From: Streptomyces endocoffeicus
GTDB lineage: Bacteria; Actinomycetota; Actinomycetes; Streptomycetales; Streptomycetaceae
Reading direction: 5' to 3'
Length of the DNA: 64,000 nucleotides
Assembly (NCBI RefSeq): GCF_016741935.1
Contig: NZ_JAERRG010000038.1
Span: forward strand, 1 to 64,000
Position 1 is the stretch's first letter, and the number at the start of each line of letters is the position of its first letter. Positions 46,074 to 54,945 of this stretch are shown here, piece by piece. The position numbers were made by a program, and so were the translations under genes. The notes under the pieces were generated by a model. That model did not search any database. It was not told the DNA's origin and was given only the letters and a program-made list of their open reading frames with translations.

Positions 46074-49000
46074 CGCGACTCCCCCTGCGCTGCCTGGTCC
46101 AGGACGGCGGCGAGGGAACGGAGGTAGTCGCGGGCGGTGTCCAGAAGGCGTTCCGCCTGGTCGCCGTCGCCCGCGTGTGCCAGCCGCAATCTCAGCTCCT
46201 CCCCCTCCGTGTAAGCGCTGAACTCCCAGTGGAATGGCCTGGGGTTGGCCGGGCCCCGGTCGCCTCGGTACGGCAACGGGACCTCCACCAGGCCGTCGTC
46301 GTCCCGTCCTGCCGTACCCGCGAACACCGACCCGAGCCTGCCCAGGTAGTTCACGCTCACCCAGGGGCGTTCCGTCTCGGCGAGCCGGGACCGGACGGCG
46401 GTGTCGGAGGTGCCGTGCCGCACCAGGGCGTGTTCGAGGGCATGGCGTGCACGGGCCTGCCGGGCACGGTCGAGCACCTCGCGCGGCTCGGCGTCCGGCG
46501 CGGCGTCGACCAGCACGAGGGCCAGGGTGGTGAACCAGCCCACGGTCCGCGACAGGTCGGCACCGCCGACCACCTCCTCTTCCCGACCGTGCAGTTCCGT
46601 TACGACGCGGACCTCGCGGCAGCCCAGGTCGGCGGCGGCAGCGCTCGACGCGGCCGCCAGTACCGCGTCAGCCGGGTGCGCGCCCCGCCTTCGCAGGCCC
46701 TTCAGCAGGGGACGGGTGTGCGCCGAGTCGAGCGCGCGCTCGACGACGCGGGTGCCGCCCTCGTACGTCGTGGGCGGCGGGCCGGGGAGAGCGCCGGGCG
46801 TGCCGTCCCGTACGGCTGGGCCGAGGCGCCCGGCGAGGTCGTCGGCGTGCTGCTGCAGGGAACGTGCCCACTGGTGGTAGGCGACGGGCACCGGGGGCAG
46901 CCGGACGGGGTCTGCCGCGGCGCAGTTGGCGCAGGCGGTCCGCAGGTCGTCCAGGAACACGCCCCATGACAGCACGTCCACCACAAGGTGGTGCGCGGTG
47001 AGGACCAGCAGGCCCCGGCCTGCCCCCTTTCGGATCAGTGTGGCGCGCAGCAGCGGGCCCCCGGCGATGTCGACACCCCGTCTGGCCCGGTCGATCGCGG
47101 CGGACACGGCATCGTCGTCGGATGCCGTCACGTCCTCGATCGCCACGGTCTGCGCCGTCGGATCGCTGACCTGCTCCCAATCCGTTGCCCGCTTGCGGAA
47201 GCGGTGACGCAGTACGCCGTGGTGGTCGGCCACCGCTTGGACGGCGGCCAGCAGCGTCTTCGAGGCCGGCGACCGCGGCACCCGCACCGCGACCGACTGG
47301 TTCCAGTGGTTCGCGTCGGGCAGTTCCAGCTCGAAGAACCAGCGTTGGACCGGGGTCAGAGGGATGGACCTGCGCCGGGCGAAGGTCTCGCTCACTTTTG
47401 TCGCCCCGGCGGCCGAGGTGGTGACCCGGGCCAGTGACCGGACGGTCGGGTGGGTGAACAGATGTCGGCGGGTGACCTGCAGTCCCTTTTCGGCGGCCTT
47501 CGTGGCGATCCGCACGGCCTGCACCGAGTCGCCGCCCAGCGCGTAGTAGTCGTCATCCAGGCCGACGTCTCCGACGCCGAGGACGTCGCGCCAGACGCTC
47601 GCCAGCGCGGCCTCGACCTCGGTCATGTCCTGGACGGGCGTGGGCGCCTGAGCGCCGGCGTCCGCGGGTGCCGGCAGGACGCGCGAGGCCTTGCCGTCCG
47701 GCGTCCTCGGCAGCCGCGCCTCGCACCGCAGTCGTCCGGGCAGCAGATGGGCGGGCAACTCGCGGCGCAGCACGTCCATCAGCTCCCCCTCGGACACCGA
47801 ACCGTCCGTCTCCGCCACCGCGATGGACCGTCCGGCTCCGCCTCCTGGAGCCGTGGCCGCCCGTACGGCCGGGTGGCCACGCAGCACGCGCTCGACCCGG
47901 GCCGGGGCGTGGTGGTAGCCGTGCTCGGAGTGAATCTCCGCGATCCGGCCGAGCACGAGCAGCCTGCCGTCCCGGAGGAGCACGCCGGCGTCCCCCGTCC
48001 GCCGTACCCGGGCATCGGGTATCAGCGGGTGCCGGAACGAGGGTTTCTCCCGTGCCGCGCCGAGCGGGGCCGGCGCGTCCGTCTCGCCGACGCAGATCTC
48101 CCCGGGCACTCCCGTCGGGCAGGCACGGCCCCACGGGTCCACCACGCACAGCAGTGGATCGGCCGAGGCCCTGCCCACGGGCACGATGCCGGTGGCCGGT
48201 TCCACGACCGCCGCCGCCTTGCCGGCGGGCACCTCCTCCTCGGCGACCACCGGTCCCCATTCGGCACCGCCGTACCTGTGCACGAGGCGGCTTCGCGGAG
48301 CGTGGTGCCGCCACCGGTCGGCGAGGTCCGAGCAGAGGGTCTCGCCACTGACCACCAGGGTCCGCACCAGCGGGGTGCCGCCGCCCTCGTCCAGGCGGCG
48401 GAGGAGGTCGGCCAGTTCGGTGGGGGTGACCTGGGCCGAGGCCGCCGCCCGCCCCCGGGCGAGCTCCGCCAGTCGCGTGGCGGGAGGCAAGGGCACCGCG
48501 GTACTCCCTGCCGCGAGGGCGGTGAGCAGGTCGAGCGCGAGCCGGTCGGCCGTGCCATGGGCGATCAACACCTCGCCGCGCTCGTCGTCGCGCACCGCGC
48601 CGGTGAGCGCCCGGTGCGTGAGCACCATCGGCCGTCGGGCGCCGGTGGTGCCGCTGGTGCGTACCACCAGCGCGGGCCCGCGCGGACCATAGGGGCGCTC
48701 CGCCGGGGGCGCGGACGCCGTGGACGTACCGTGGACGCGCACCGTGGGTGGGCCCGGGGCGTCCGCGGACCCCGCCATGTCCACCAGGGCCGATGCCCCC
48801 GCATCGGACGGCTCGGCGGGGGCGGAGTCGTCCTGTGCGGTGACGGGGGCGCAGACCAGGCCCGCGCGCAGCACCCCGAGGCACGCGGCGGCCAGGCCGG
48901 TTGCCCGTTCGGCCCGCACGGCCACCACGGCGGAGCGGTCTGGATCGGTGTGGACGGCGAGTGCGGCCGCCACCCGGTCCGCGGCCCGGTCGATCTCGCC

Positions 49001-52000
49001 GTAGGTGGCCGTATCCGTGCCGTCGGCGATCGCCAGGGCCGCGGGGTCCGCCTCGGCCCACCGTCGTACGCGGTCGGCGATCGGCTCATCGGGGCGCGCT
49101 CCGGTGAGCCCACCCGGGCGCGAGGCCGGCGCGGACAGGGTCCCCAGCTCGGTGTCGGGTGCGGCGAGCAGGGTGTCCAGCAAGGTCTCGAACCGGGCCG
49201 CCAGCCGGCGCACCGTGGCCCGGGTGAACAGGTCCGCGTCGTACTCCCAGGTGATCGAGATCGAGTCGTCGCCCTCGAAGACCGCGCCCGCCAGATCGTA
49301 GACGGCTCCCGTGCGGCGCAGCGCGACCGTTTCCAGGGTCAGCGGGCCCAGGGGCACGCGTACGCCGTCGCGGTCGGCGAACAGCAGCGCGCCCACTCCG
49401 CTCAGCGCGGGGTCGTGCGCGGTGTTCTGCCCGAAGCCGACTTCCACCAGTGGAGCGCGACTTCGGTCGCGGGGTGCGCCGACCGGTTGCAGCAGGTCCT
49501 GGAAGGTGGGGCCGCTGTGCCCGAGCGCCGCGAGCAGCGTCTCGGTGACCGAGTCGAGCAGGGCGGAGAACGTCTGGTCCGGTGCCAGCCGGACCCGGTG
49601 CACCACGGGGTTGACGAAGTAGCCGAGCACATCGGCGAACTCGGGCCGTTCGCGGCCCGCGATGTTCACCCCGACGGCGCTGTCGGCGCGTCCGGTGTGG
49701 GCGTGCAACAGCACGTGGAACACCGTGAGCAGCACGGCGAACGGGGTTGTGCCGGTGGCGCGGGCGTGGGTGCGGACGGCGGCTGCCCGGGCCGGCGACA
49801 GCTCCGTGCGCACCGTCGAGCCGCGCTGCCCGCGCACCACCGGTCGGGGCCGGTCGGTGGGCAGGTCCGCGGGTAGCGGCGGGGGCGTCAGATGCCGCAC
49901 CCAGTACTCGAGGTCCTCGGCACCCTGGGGTGTCCGGGACCGTGTGAGCGACCAGGCCGCGAAGTCGGTGTAGGTGTGCGCGGGGGCGGGCAGGTACGCC
50001 TCGGCTCCGGTGCTCTCCGCCGCGTAGACCACCGCGAGCTCCCGCAGCATGGTGATCATGGACCAGTAGTCCGTGATCAGGTGGTGTTGGGACACCACCA
50101 TCACCGGCCCCTTGGCCCATCCGGTGTAGAGCCGGACGCGCAGGGGCGGTCGCGCGGCCAGGTCGAAGGGCTCGAACGCCGTACGGACCAGGTCCTCGCG
50201 GTTCGTGCGGTCCCAGGCCGGCGGCACCGGTACGACCGCGAAGTCCACCTCCGGCCCGGCGGACACCTGCTGCACGGGGGTGCCGTCGCGCAGCGGGAAG
50301 GAGGTGCGCAGAACGGGGTGCCGGTGGGCCAGGGTCGTCCACGTCCGCCGCAGTGCCGCCACGTCGCAGCCGTCGGTCAGGCGCGCCGCGAAGGCCACCA
50401 CGTAGGCCGATCCGCCGAGGTCGAGGTTGTCGGCGTGCCACAGCGACAGCTGGTTCGGTGCCAGCGGGAAGCGGCCCTCGACGGGTCCGTGCGAAACCGG
50501 ATCGGGGTCGTCCCCGGGTCCGTCGAGCCCTTTCACGAGTTCGTCGGTCAGCTCCGCCAGCGCGCGCGGGCCCAGGAGAGAGGGCAGCGGCAGCCTCACC
50601 CCCAGGTCCCTGTGCACGGCCATGCGCAGCCGCAGCGCGGCCAGGGAGTCCACGCCGGCCGCCCGGAGCGGGGCGCCGGGGTCCACCGCTGAGGGTGTCG
50701 TGCCCACCACCTCGGCCACCTTGAGGCGCAGGTGGTCGCACACCTCGGTGCGCCGCCGGTCCGGGGGCAGCGCCGCCAGCCGCTCCCGCAGGCCGGCCTC
50801 CGTCTCCTCCTGCTCCTCCGCGAGCCTGGCGGCGAGCACCGCGCGGCGAATCTTGCCCAGCGGGGTGCGGGGCACCTCGGCCACCACGCGCACCCGCTGG
50901 GGCACCGCGTAGGGGGGCAGGCGCCGTGCGCAGTGCGCGAGCACGTCGGGGGGTTCGGGCCGGGCCGCGTCGCGCAGTCGTACCGCCGCCACCAGCAGTG
51001 CTCCCCGGCCGGGCAGCGGGATGCCGGCCACTCCGGCGTCGGCGATCAGCGGGTGGTCGGCCAGCACCTGTTCGACCTCGACCGGATTCACCTTGTGCCC
51101 GCCGGTGTCGATCAGGACCCGGGACCGCCCGACAACGGTCAGCCTGCCGCGTGTGTCCAGCCTGCCCAGGTCACCCGTTCTGTGGTGGTCGCTTCCGGGG
51201 TCGTTGACCACGGCGGGACCGTGCACCACGATCTCGCCCGTCGCACCCGGCGGCAGTGGGGCGCCGCTCTCGTCGGTCACTTGGACCTGTACGCCCTTCA
51301 GCGGGGTTCCGACCGTGCCCGGGGAGGGCTCCGCGCCGACGTCCCAGCAGACGCTGCCCGCCTCCGTGCTGCCGTAGGTCTGGCGCACGGGGATGCCGAA
51401 GCGCGCTTGGAAGCGCCGCGCCACGGCGGGATCGAGGAAGTTGCTCCCGGACAGGCACAGGCGCACCGTGCCCAGGTCGACCGGGGTGTCCGAGGGCAGG
51501 TCGGCCAGGGCGTCGAAGATCTGGGGCACGGCGATCAACAGCGTGACGCGGTGCCGGGCCAGGGCGTGCGCCACGGCGTCCACCGACGACGCGCCGGCGC
51601 TCCGGTCCGGCAGCACCAACGTGGCGCCGGAGCGCACCGCCGCCAGCAGGCAGCAGAACTGTCCGAGGGCGTGGAACAGCGGCAGCGGGCAGAGCAGGAC
51701 GTCAGCGGCGGTGATGCCCGCCGTCGCGGTGATGTTGGTCGCTTCCGCGACCTGGTGGGCCTGGCCGCGGACGACGCGCTTGGGTTCGCCCGTGCTGCCG
51801 GAGGAGAGAGCGGTCACCCACGGGCCGTTGGCCTGTGACGGCGGGCGCTCCGCCGCCCCCCGCGCCCGGGGCAGGGGGGCGTCCACGGTGAGGACGGGGC
51901 AGTCGGCGAGTGCGGCGACGGGGTGTCCCGACGTGGTGACCACGACGGCCGGCCGGCCGCCGGCCAGCCTCCGCCGCAGTACCTCGTCCGGCTGGTCCGG

Positions 52001-52255
52001 ATCGATGGCCTCCACCGTGCAGCCCGCCTCGGCCGTGGCGAAGTAGGCGATCGCGAACTCGGGCCGGTTGTCCAGCGCGAGCAGCACGTGGGCGCCGGGG
52101 GACGCGCCCGCGCCGGTCAGCGCCGCCGCGAAGCGGGGCACGGCCGCCGCCAGTTCGCGGTAGGTCAGCGACCGCTCGCCCTGGACGATGGCGGTCGCCT
52201 CGGCGTGGGCGGTCGCGGTGGTCGTGACCATGTCGAGCACGGGGCTTGCGCTCAC
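46070..52255 (-). CDS. NRPS: acyl-ligase(A)-PCP-C-A*-PCP-E
   Basis: The synthetase has 2061 residues from a GTG overlapping the upstream A-PCP stop. Domain 1 (1-480) is an ANL ligase with SSGSTGEPK (151), YGSTE (294) and GGHKVNPVEVE (385), more like acyl/aryl-CoA ligases than amino acid A domains. It probably loads a carboxylic acid onto PCP1 (S537 in GVDSL). The C domain (592-1040) has HHLITDYWS (724). A second A domain (1055-1525) is degenerate: TSGTTGARRP lacks PKG, YGGAE replaces YGPTE and the RxDxQxKIRG motif is lost, though K1522 remains. PCP2 carries S1577 in GGDS. The last domain (1630-2055) has HHLVVDVLSW, VGWFTT and NYLG, as in epimerisation domains. Expected product: an acyl-D-amino acid on PCP2. 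There is no thioesterase or reductase domain. Confidence 0.88.
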   Translation of the reverse strand: MSASPVLDMVTTTATAHAEATAIVQGERSLTYRELAAAVPRFAAALTGAGASPGAHVLLALDNRPEFAIAYFATAEAGCTVEAIDPDQPDEVLRRRLAGGRPAVVVTTSGHPVAALADCPVLTVDAPLPRARGAAERPPSQANGPWVTALSSGSTGEPKRVVRGQAHQVAEATNITATAGITAADVLLCPLPLFHALGQFCCLLAAVRSGATLVLPDRSAGASSVDAVAHALARHRVTLLIAVPQIFDALADLPSDTPVDLGTVRLCLSGSNFLDPAVARRFQARFGIPVRQTYGSTEAGSVCWDVGAEPSPGTVGTPLKGVQVQVTDESGAPLPPGATGEIVVHGPAVVNDPGSDHHRTGDLGRLDTRGRLTVVGRSRVLIDTGGHKVNPVEVEQVLADHPLIADAGVAGIPLPGRGALLVAAVRLRDAARPEPPDVLAHCARRLPPYAVPQRVRVVAEVPRTPLGKIRRAVLAARLAEEQEETEAGLRERLAALPPDRRRTEVCDHLRLKVAEVVGTTPSAVDPGAPLRAAGVDSLAALRLRMAVHRDLGVRLPLPSLLGPRALAELTDELVKGLDGPGDDPDPVSHGPVEGRFPLAPNQLSLWHADNLDLGGSAYVVAFAARLTDGCDVAALRRTWTTLAHRHPVLRTSFPLRDGTPVQQVSAGPEVDFAVVPVPPAWDRTNREDLVRTAFEPFDLAARPPLRVRLYTGWAKGPVMVVSQHHLITDYWSMITMLRELAVVYAAESTGAEAYLPAPAHTYTDFAAWSLTRSRTPQGAEDLEYWVRHLTPPPLPADLPTDRPRPVVRGQRGSTVRTELSPARAAAVRTHARATGTTPFAVLLTVFHVLLHAHTGRADSAVGVNIAGRERPEFADVLGYFVNPVVHRVRLAPDQTFSALLDSVTETLLAALGHSGPTFQDLLQPVGAPRDRSRAPLVEVGFGQNTAHDPALSGVGALLFADRDGVRVPLGPLTLETVALRRTGAVYDLAGAVFEGDDSISITWEYDADLFTRATVRRLAARFETLLDTLLAAPDTELGTLSAPASRPGGLTGARPDEPIADRVRRWAEADPAALAIADGTDTATYGEIDRAADRVAAALAVHTDPDRSAVVAVRAERATGLAAACLGVLRAGLVCAPVTAQDDSAPAEPSDAGASALVDMAGSADAPGPPTVRVHGTSTASAPPAERPYGPRGPALVVRTSGTTGARRPMVLTHRALTGAVRDDERGEVLIAHGTADRLALDLLTALAAGSTAVPLPPATRLAELARGRAAASAQVTPTELADLLRRLDEGGGTPLVRTLVVSGETLCSDLADRWRHHAPRSRLVHRYGGAEWGPVVAEEEVPAGKAAAVVEPATGIVPVGRASADPLLCVVDPWGRACPTGVPGEICVGETDAPAPLGAAREKPSFRHPLIPDARVRRTGDAGVLLRDGRLLVLGRIAEIHSEHGYHHAPARVERVLRGHPAVRAATAPGGGAGRSIAVAETDGSVSEGELMDVLRRELPAHLLPGRLRCEARLPRTPDGKASRVLPAPADAGAQAPTPVQDMTEVEAALASVWRDVLGVGDVGLDDDYYALGGDSVQAVRIATKAAEKGLQVTRRHLFTHPTVRSLARVTTSAAGATKVSETFARRRSIPLTPVQRWFFELELPDANHWNQSVAVRVPRSPASKTLLAAVQAVADHHGVLRHRFRKRATDWEQVSDPTAQTVAIEDVTASDDDAVSAAIDRARRGVDIAGGPLLRATLIRKGAGRGLLVLTAHHLVVDVLSWGVFLDDLRTACANCAAADPVRLPPVPVAYHQWARSLQQHADDLAGRLGPAVRDGTPGALPGPPPTTYEGGTRVVERALDSAHTRPLLKGLRRRGAHPADAVLAAASSAAAADLGCREVRVVTELHGREEEVVGGADLSRTVGWFTTLALVLVDAAPDAEPREVLDRARQARARHALEHALVRHGTSDTAVRSRLAETERPWVSVNYLGRLGSVFAGTAGRDDDGLVEVPLPYRGDRGPANPRPFHWEFSAYTEGEELRLRLAHAGDGDQAERLLDTARDYLRSLAAVLDQAAQGESR

Positions 52256-53958
52256 TGCTTATCCTCCGTCAGCCGCTCGGCCAGCTTGGCAGGGGTGGGG
52301 TGGACGAACACTTCGCGTACGCTGACCCGCAGGCCCAGCCGCAGACCGATCTCGGTCACCGCGGTCACCGCCCGCGCCGAGTCACCGCCGTGCAGGAAGA
52401 AGTCGGAATGGACGGTGAGGCCGGTGACGCCCAGCACTCGTTCCCACACCGGCACCAGCGCCTGCGGGGTCGGCGCCGGGCGTGCCGGACCCGACCGGGC
52501 GCGCAGCAGCGCCCTCCGGTCGATCTTGCCGGCGGGAGTCGTGGGCAGCCGGTCGACCGTGCGCACCTCGGTGGGCACCATGTGGCCGGGCAGCAGCCGG
52601 CTCAGGTGGGCGCGGAGGTCGGCGGTGTCCGCGTCGCCGTGCCCCGGGTGCCACTCCACGAAGCACACCAGCCGCTCCGCACGGCCCGCGTCGTCCGTCG
52701 CGGCGGCCACCGCCGCCCGCCGGACCGCGGGATGGGCGACCGCCGCGCTCTCCGTTTCGCCCGGCTCGACGCGCTTCCCGAGGAGTTGCACCTGGTCGTC
52801 GAGGCGGCGCAGGAACTCCAGGTCGCCCGAGGGCAGTTCGCGGACCAGGTCGCCGGTGCGGAAACAGCGCTCCCCGCCCACCTCGACGAACCTGCGCGCG
52901 GTGCGCTCGTCGTCGCCGACGTAGCCGATGCCGACGGTCGGGCCGCCCAGGTACAGCTCGCCCGGTGTGCCGCGCGCGACCGGCGCTCCCCGCGGGTCGC
53001 GGACACTGGCCCTGATGTGCGGCAGCGGGGTCCCGATCGGCGGCAGGATGCCGCGGTCGGGCCACGCGGAGACATCGCAGAACACGGCGCCGGCGACGGT
53101 CTCGGTCGGCCCGTACTCATTGAGGACGCGGCTGGGGAATCCCGGCGGTGGGTAGGCGGCGAGTCGCTCGCCGCCGGTGCGGATGAGCCGTACCTCACCG
53201 AGGTCCACGCCGTCGAGACGGAATATCGACTCCAGCAGCAGCGGGGGGACGTAGGTCTGGGTGATCCGGTTGGCGCGCAGCCAGTCCACCAGCGCGCGGG
53301 GCGACGAGCGGTCGGCGTCGGACGTGATGTGCACGGATGCGCCCGTGCTCAGGAACGGCCAGAGCTCGTCGATGGTGACGTCGAACCCCGGCGAGCCGAT
53401 CTGCGCTCCGCGCTCTCGTGGCGATGCGCCCACCAGCCGCGCGTACGCGGCGACGTACACGTCCAGGGCCGCACGGCTGATCAGGGCGCCCACCGGCGTC
53501 CCCGTCGATCCGGAGGTGAACAGGCAGTAGGCGGGGTCCTCCGGGCGGGCGCCCGGAGCGCGCGGGGCGGGGCCGCCCCGGGTGGGCAGCCCATCGGGCC
53601 GGACCGTGGAGACGCCGGCGTCCCCGGCCAGTTCCTCGTCGTCGGTGATGAGCAGCGCCACGGAGGCGCGCCGCACCAGCAGGCGCAGCCGGTCCGGTGG
53701 CTGGGCCTGGTCCAGCGGGGTGAAGCAGGCACCCGCGAGCAGCACGGCGAGTTCGAGCACGAACAGGTCCGCGGTGCGGGGCAACACCAGCCCGACGCGG
53801 TCCCCGGGGCGTATACCGAGGGAGGTCAGGGCGCCGGCCGCCGCACGGGCGGCGGAGTCGAGTTCGGCGTAGGTCAGCCGGGTGCCCCGGTGGTCGGTGA
53901 GCGCCGGGGCGTCCGGCGCCCGGCGGACCTGGCGGGCCACGGCGTCGAGCATGTCCAT
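52252..53958 (-). CDS. NRPS stand-alone adenylation-PCP didomain
   Basis: From the ATG at 53958 (Shine-Dalgarno AAGGGG) the protein has 568 residues; a longer start at 53991 lacks a ribosome site. The amino acid adenylation domain (1-490) has LFTSGSTGTPVG, where the usual Lys is Val, FDVTIDELW, NEYGPTE, FRTGD and TPAGKID. PCP (500-565) has S527 in HGGDS. Reading the ten pocket positions by hand against PheA gives DVDYITEAGK, which I cannot match to a known amino acid. It has no C domain, so it must donate to the coupled synthetase. It is the second gene of the cupin/A-PCP/NRPS/TE operon. Confidence 0.88.
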   Translation of the reverse strand: MDMLDAVARQVRRAPDAPALTDHRGTRLTYAELDSAARAAAGALTSLGIRPGDRVGLVLPRTADLFVLELAVLLAGACFTPLDQAQPPDRLRLLVRRASVALLITDDEELAGDAGVSTVRPDGLPTRGGPAPRAPGARPEDPAYCLFTSGSTGTPVGALISRAALDVYVAAYARLVGASPRERGAQIGSPGFDVTIDELWPFLSTGASVHITSDADRSSPRALVDWLRANRITQTYVPPLLLESIFRLDGVDLGEVRLIRTGGERLAAYPPPGFPSRVLNEYGPTETVAGAVFCDVSAWPDRGILPPIGTPLPHIRASVRDPRGAPVARGTPGELYLGGPTVGIGYVGDDERTARRFVEVGGERCFRTGDLVRELPSGDLEFLRRLDDQVQLLGKRVEPGETESAAVAHPAVRRAAVAAATDDAGRAERLVCFVEWHPGHGDADTADLRAHLSRLLPGHMVPTEVRTVDRLPTTPAGKIDRRALLRARSGPARPAPTPQALVPVWERVLGVTGLTVHSDFFLHGGDSARAVTAVTEIGLRLGLRVSVREVFVHPTPAKLAERLTEDKQ

Positions 53959-54039
53959 CGTTACCCCTTTTCTGCGGGACCGGACGCGCACGCTGGGCGT
54001 GGCGCGCCCCCGGCGGCCGGGAGGTGTGCCCCGGCGGGG

Positions 54040-54639
54040 TCAGATACGGGTGCGCGTGGGCATCCTGCGCGCGACCCGGCACTCGTCGAACCACAGCGAG
54101 GTCTCGGCCGTGCGGAAAGAGCCGTCCGGCGTGGGCTCGTACTGCCGGTAGCGGTGGATCGCGGTGAGGTAGATGTGGACGGTGGCCGCCCAGCGCGTCT
54201 CTTCGTTGACCATCAGGTGCAGTTGCTTGTCGGCCTCGGGCAGGATCGGGGTGACCCGGCCGGGCGCGATGGTGAACTCGCTGCCCTGGGTGAGCTTGAC
54301 ACGCTCTCCCTGGCACCGGGTGACGCCGTACTTGATCTCCTTCGCCTCGCCGGTGAGCGCGCTGACCGCGCCGATCGTGTCGTCGTGGTCGTGTATCGGG
54401 CTCCCCCGTCCCGGACCCCAGAACACCAGGACGATCTGGTAGGGCTCCCGCGGGTCGTTCAGCAGCAGCCGCGTGTAGTTCCCGCTCGGTCCGTACGCCT
54501 CGGCGAAGCCCTGGTTCTCCGCCGAGGTGGTGAACTCCGCGAGCGGGCGGGAGAGGCTGTCGATCACCTCCTGGTGTGTGAGTTCGTCGGCCTGACACTT
54601 GATCTGTGCGACCGCGTCGATGAGTGTGGTGACGTCCAT
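54040..54639 (-). CDS. Cysteine-dioxygenase-like cupin
   Basis: This 199-residue non-haem iron cupin has facial His ligands H83 and H85 (SPIHDHDDTIGAV) and H141 (QLHLMVN). NYTRLLL (Y55, R57) matches the carboxylate-binding YTR of cysteine dioxygenase. THxIY at 153-157 matches the Ser-His-Tyr triad with Ser changed to Thr. The following Ser-Pro-Pro segment is replaced by LTA. Cysteine dioxygenases add O2 to cysteine sulfur giving the sulfinate; relatives oxidise other thiols. It lies 81 bp upstream of the A-PCP gene on the same strand and probably modifies the sulfur of the precursor or product. Confidence 0.78.
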   Translation of the reverse strand: MDVTTLIDAVAQIKCQADELTHQEVIDSLSRPLAEFTTSAENQGFAEAYGPSGNYTRLLLNDPREPYQIVLVFWGPGRGSPIHDHDDTIGAVSALTGEAKEIKYGVTRCQGERVKLTQGSEFTIAPGRVTPILPEADKQLHLMVNEETRWAATVHIYLTAIHRYRQYEPTPDGSFRTAETSLWFDECRVARRMPTRTRI

Positions 54640-54945
54640 GGATCACTTCCACTGCGTGAGTCGTATAGCTCCGCTGGGGGTTGGTCGCGTGGGCGGACGA
54701 CCTGCTGAGGTCGCCGGTCGGGGCAGGGCGGGCGGGACCGGGTACCGGCGGCTCGTCCCGGGCGTTCCCGGCTGAGGAGCGGGTCGCGTCCGGATGGCGG
54801 TACGGACACGACCCGCAGCGGGACGGCGAGCGGAAGGTGGTGGAGTGGGCAGCGGTTGGCGGGTGGTGTGCGAGATGCTCCTTTCAGGTCGGCACCGGTG
54901 GTCGGCGGGAACTACCGGCGCGAGCGGACGGGGGTGGGCTCGATC
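54640..54945. other. Intergenic stretch upstream of the cupin gene
   Basis: No gene is seen in these 306 bases. The promoter of the cupin-NRPS operon is expected here. A TATACG-like hexamer lies about 30 bp before the cupin start but has no convincing -35 partner. Confidence 0.4.

Noticed and set aside
47450..49876. Long open frame (about 800 codons) on the plus strand inside the NRPS region
   Set aside because: It is antisense to the synthetase, has no recognisable domains, and its His/Arg/Gly-rich composition is typical of reading GC-rich codons backwards.
46070..52255. Reading the last domain as a second condensation or terminal cyclisation domain
   Set aside because: HHLVVDVLSW, VGWFTT and NYLG follow the epimerisation-domain pattern better than condensation or cyclisation patterns, although VGWFTT is followed by LALV instead of the usual aromatic-Pro.
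52246..54708. Long plus-strand open frame (about 820 codons) opposite the A-PCP and cupin genes
   Set aside because: It lies antisense to two genes with clear catalytic motifs and has low-complexity composition.
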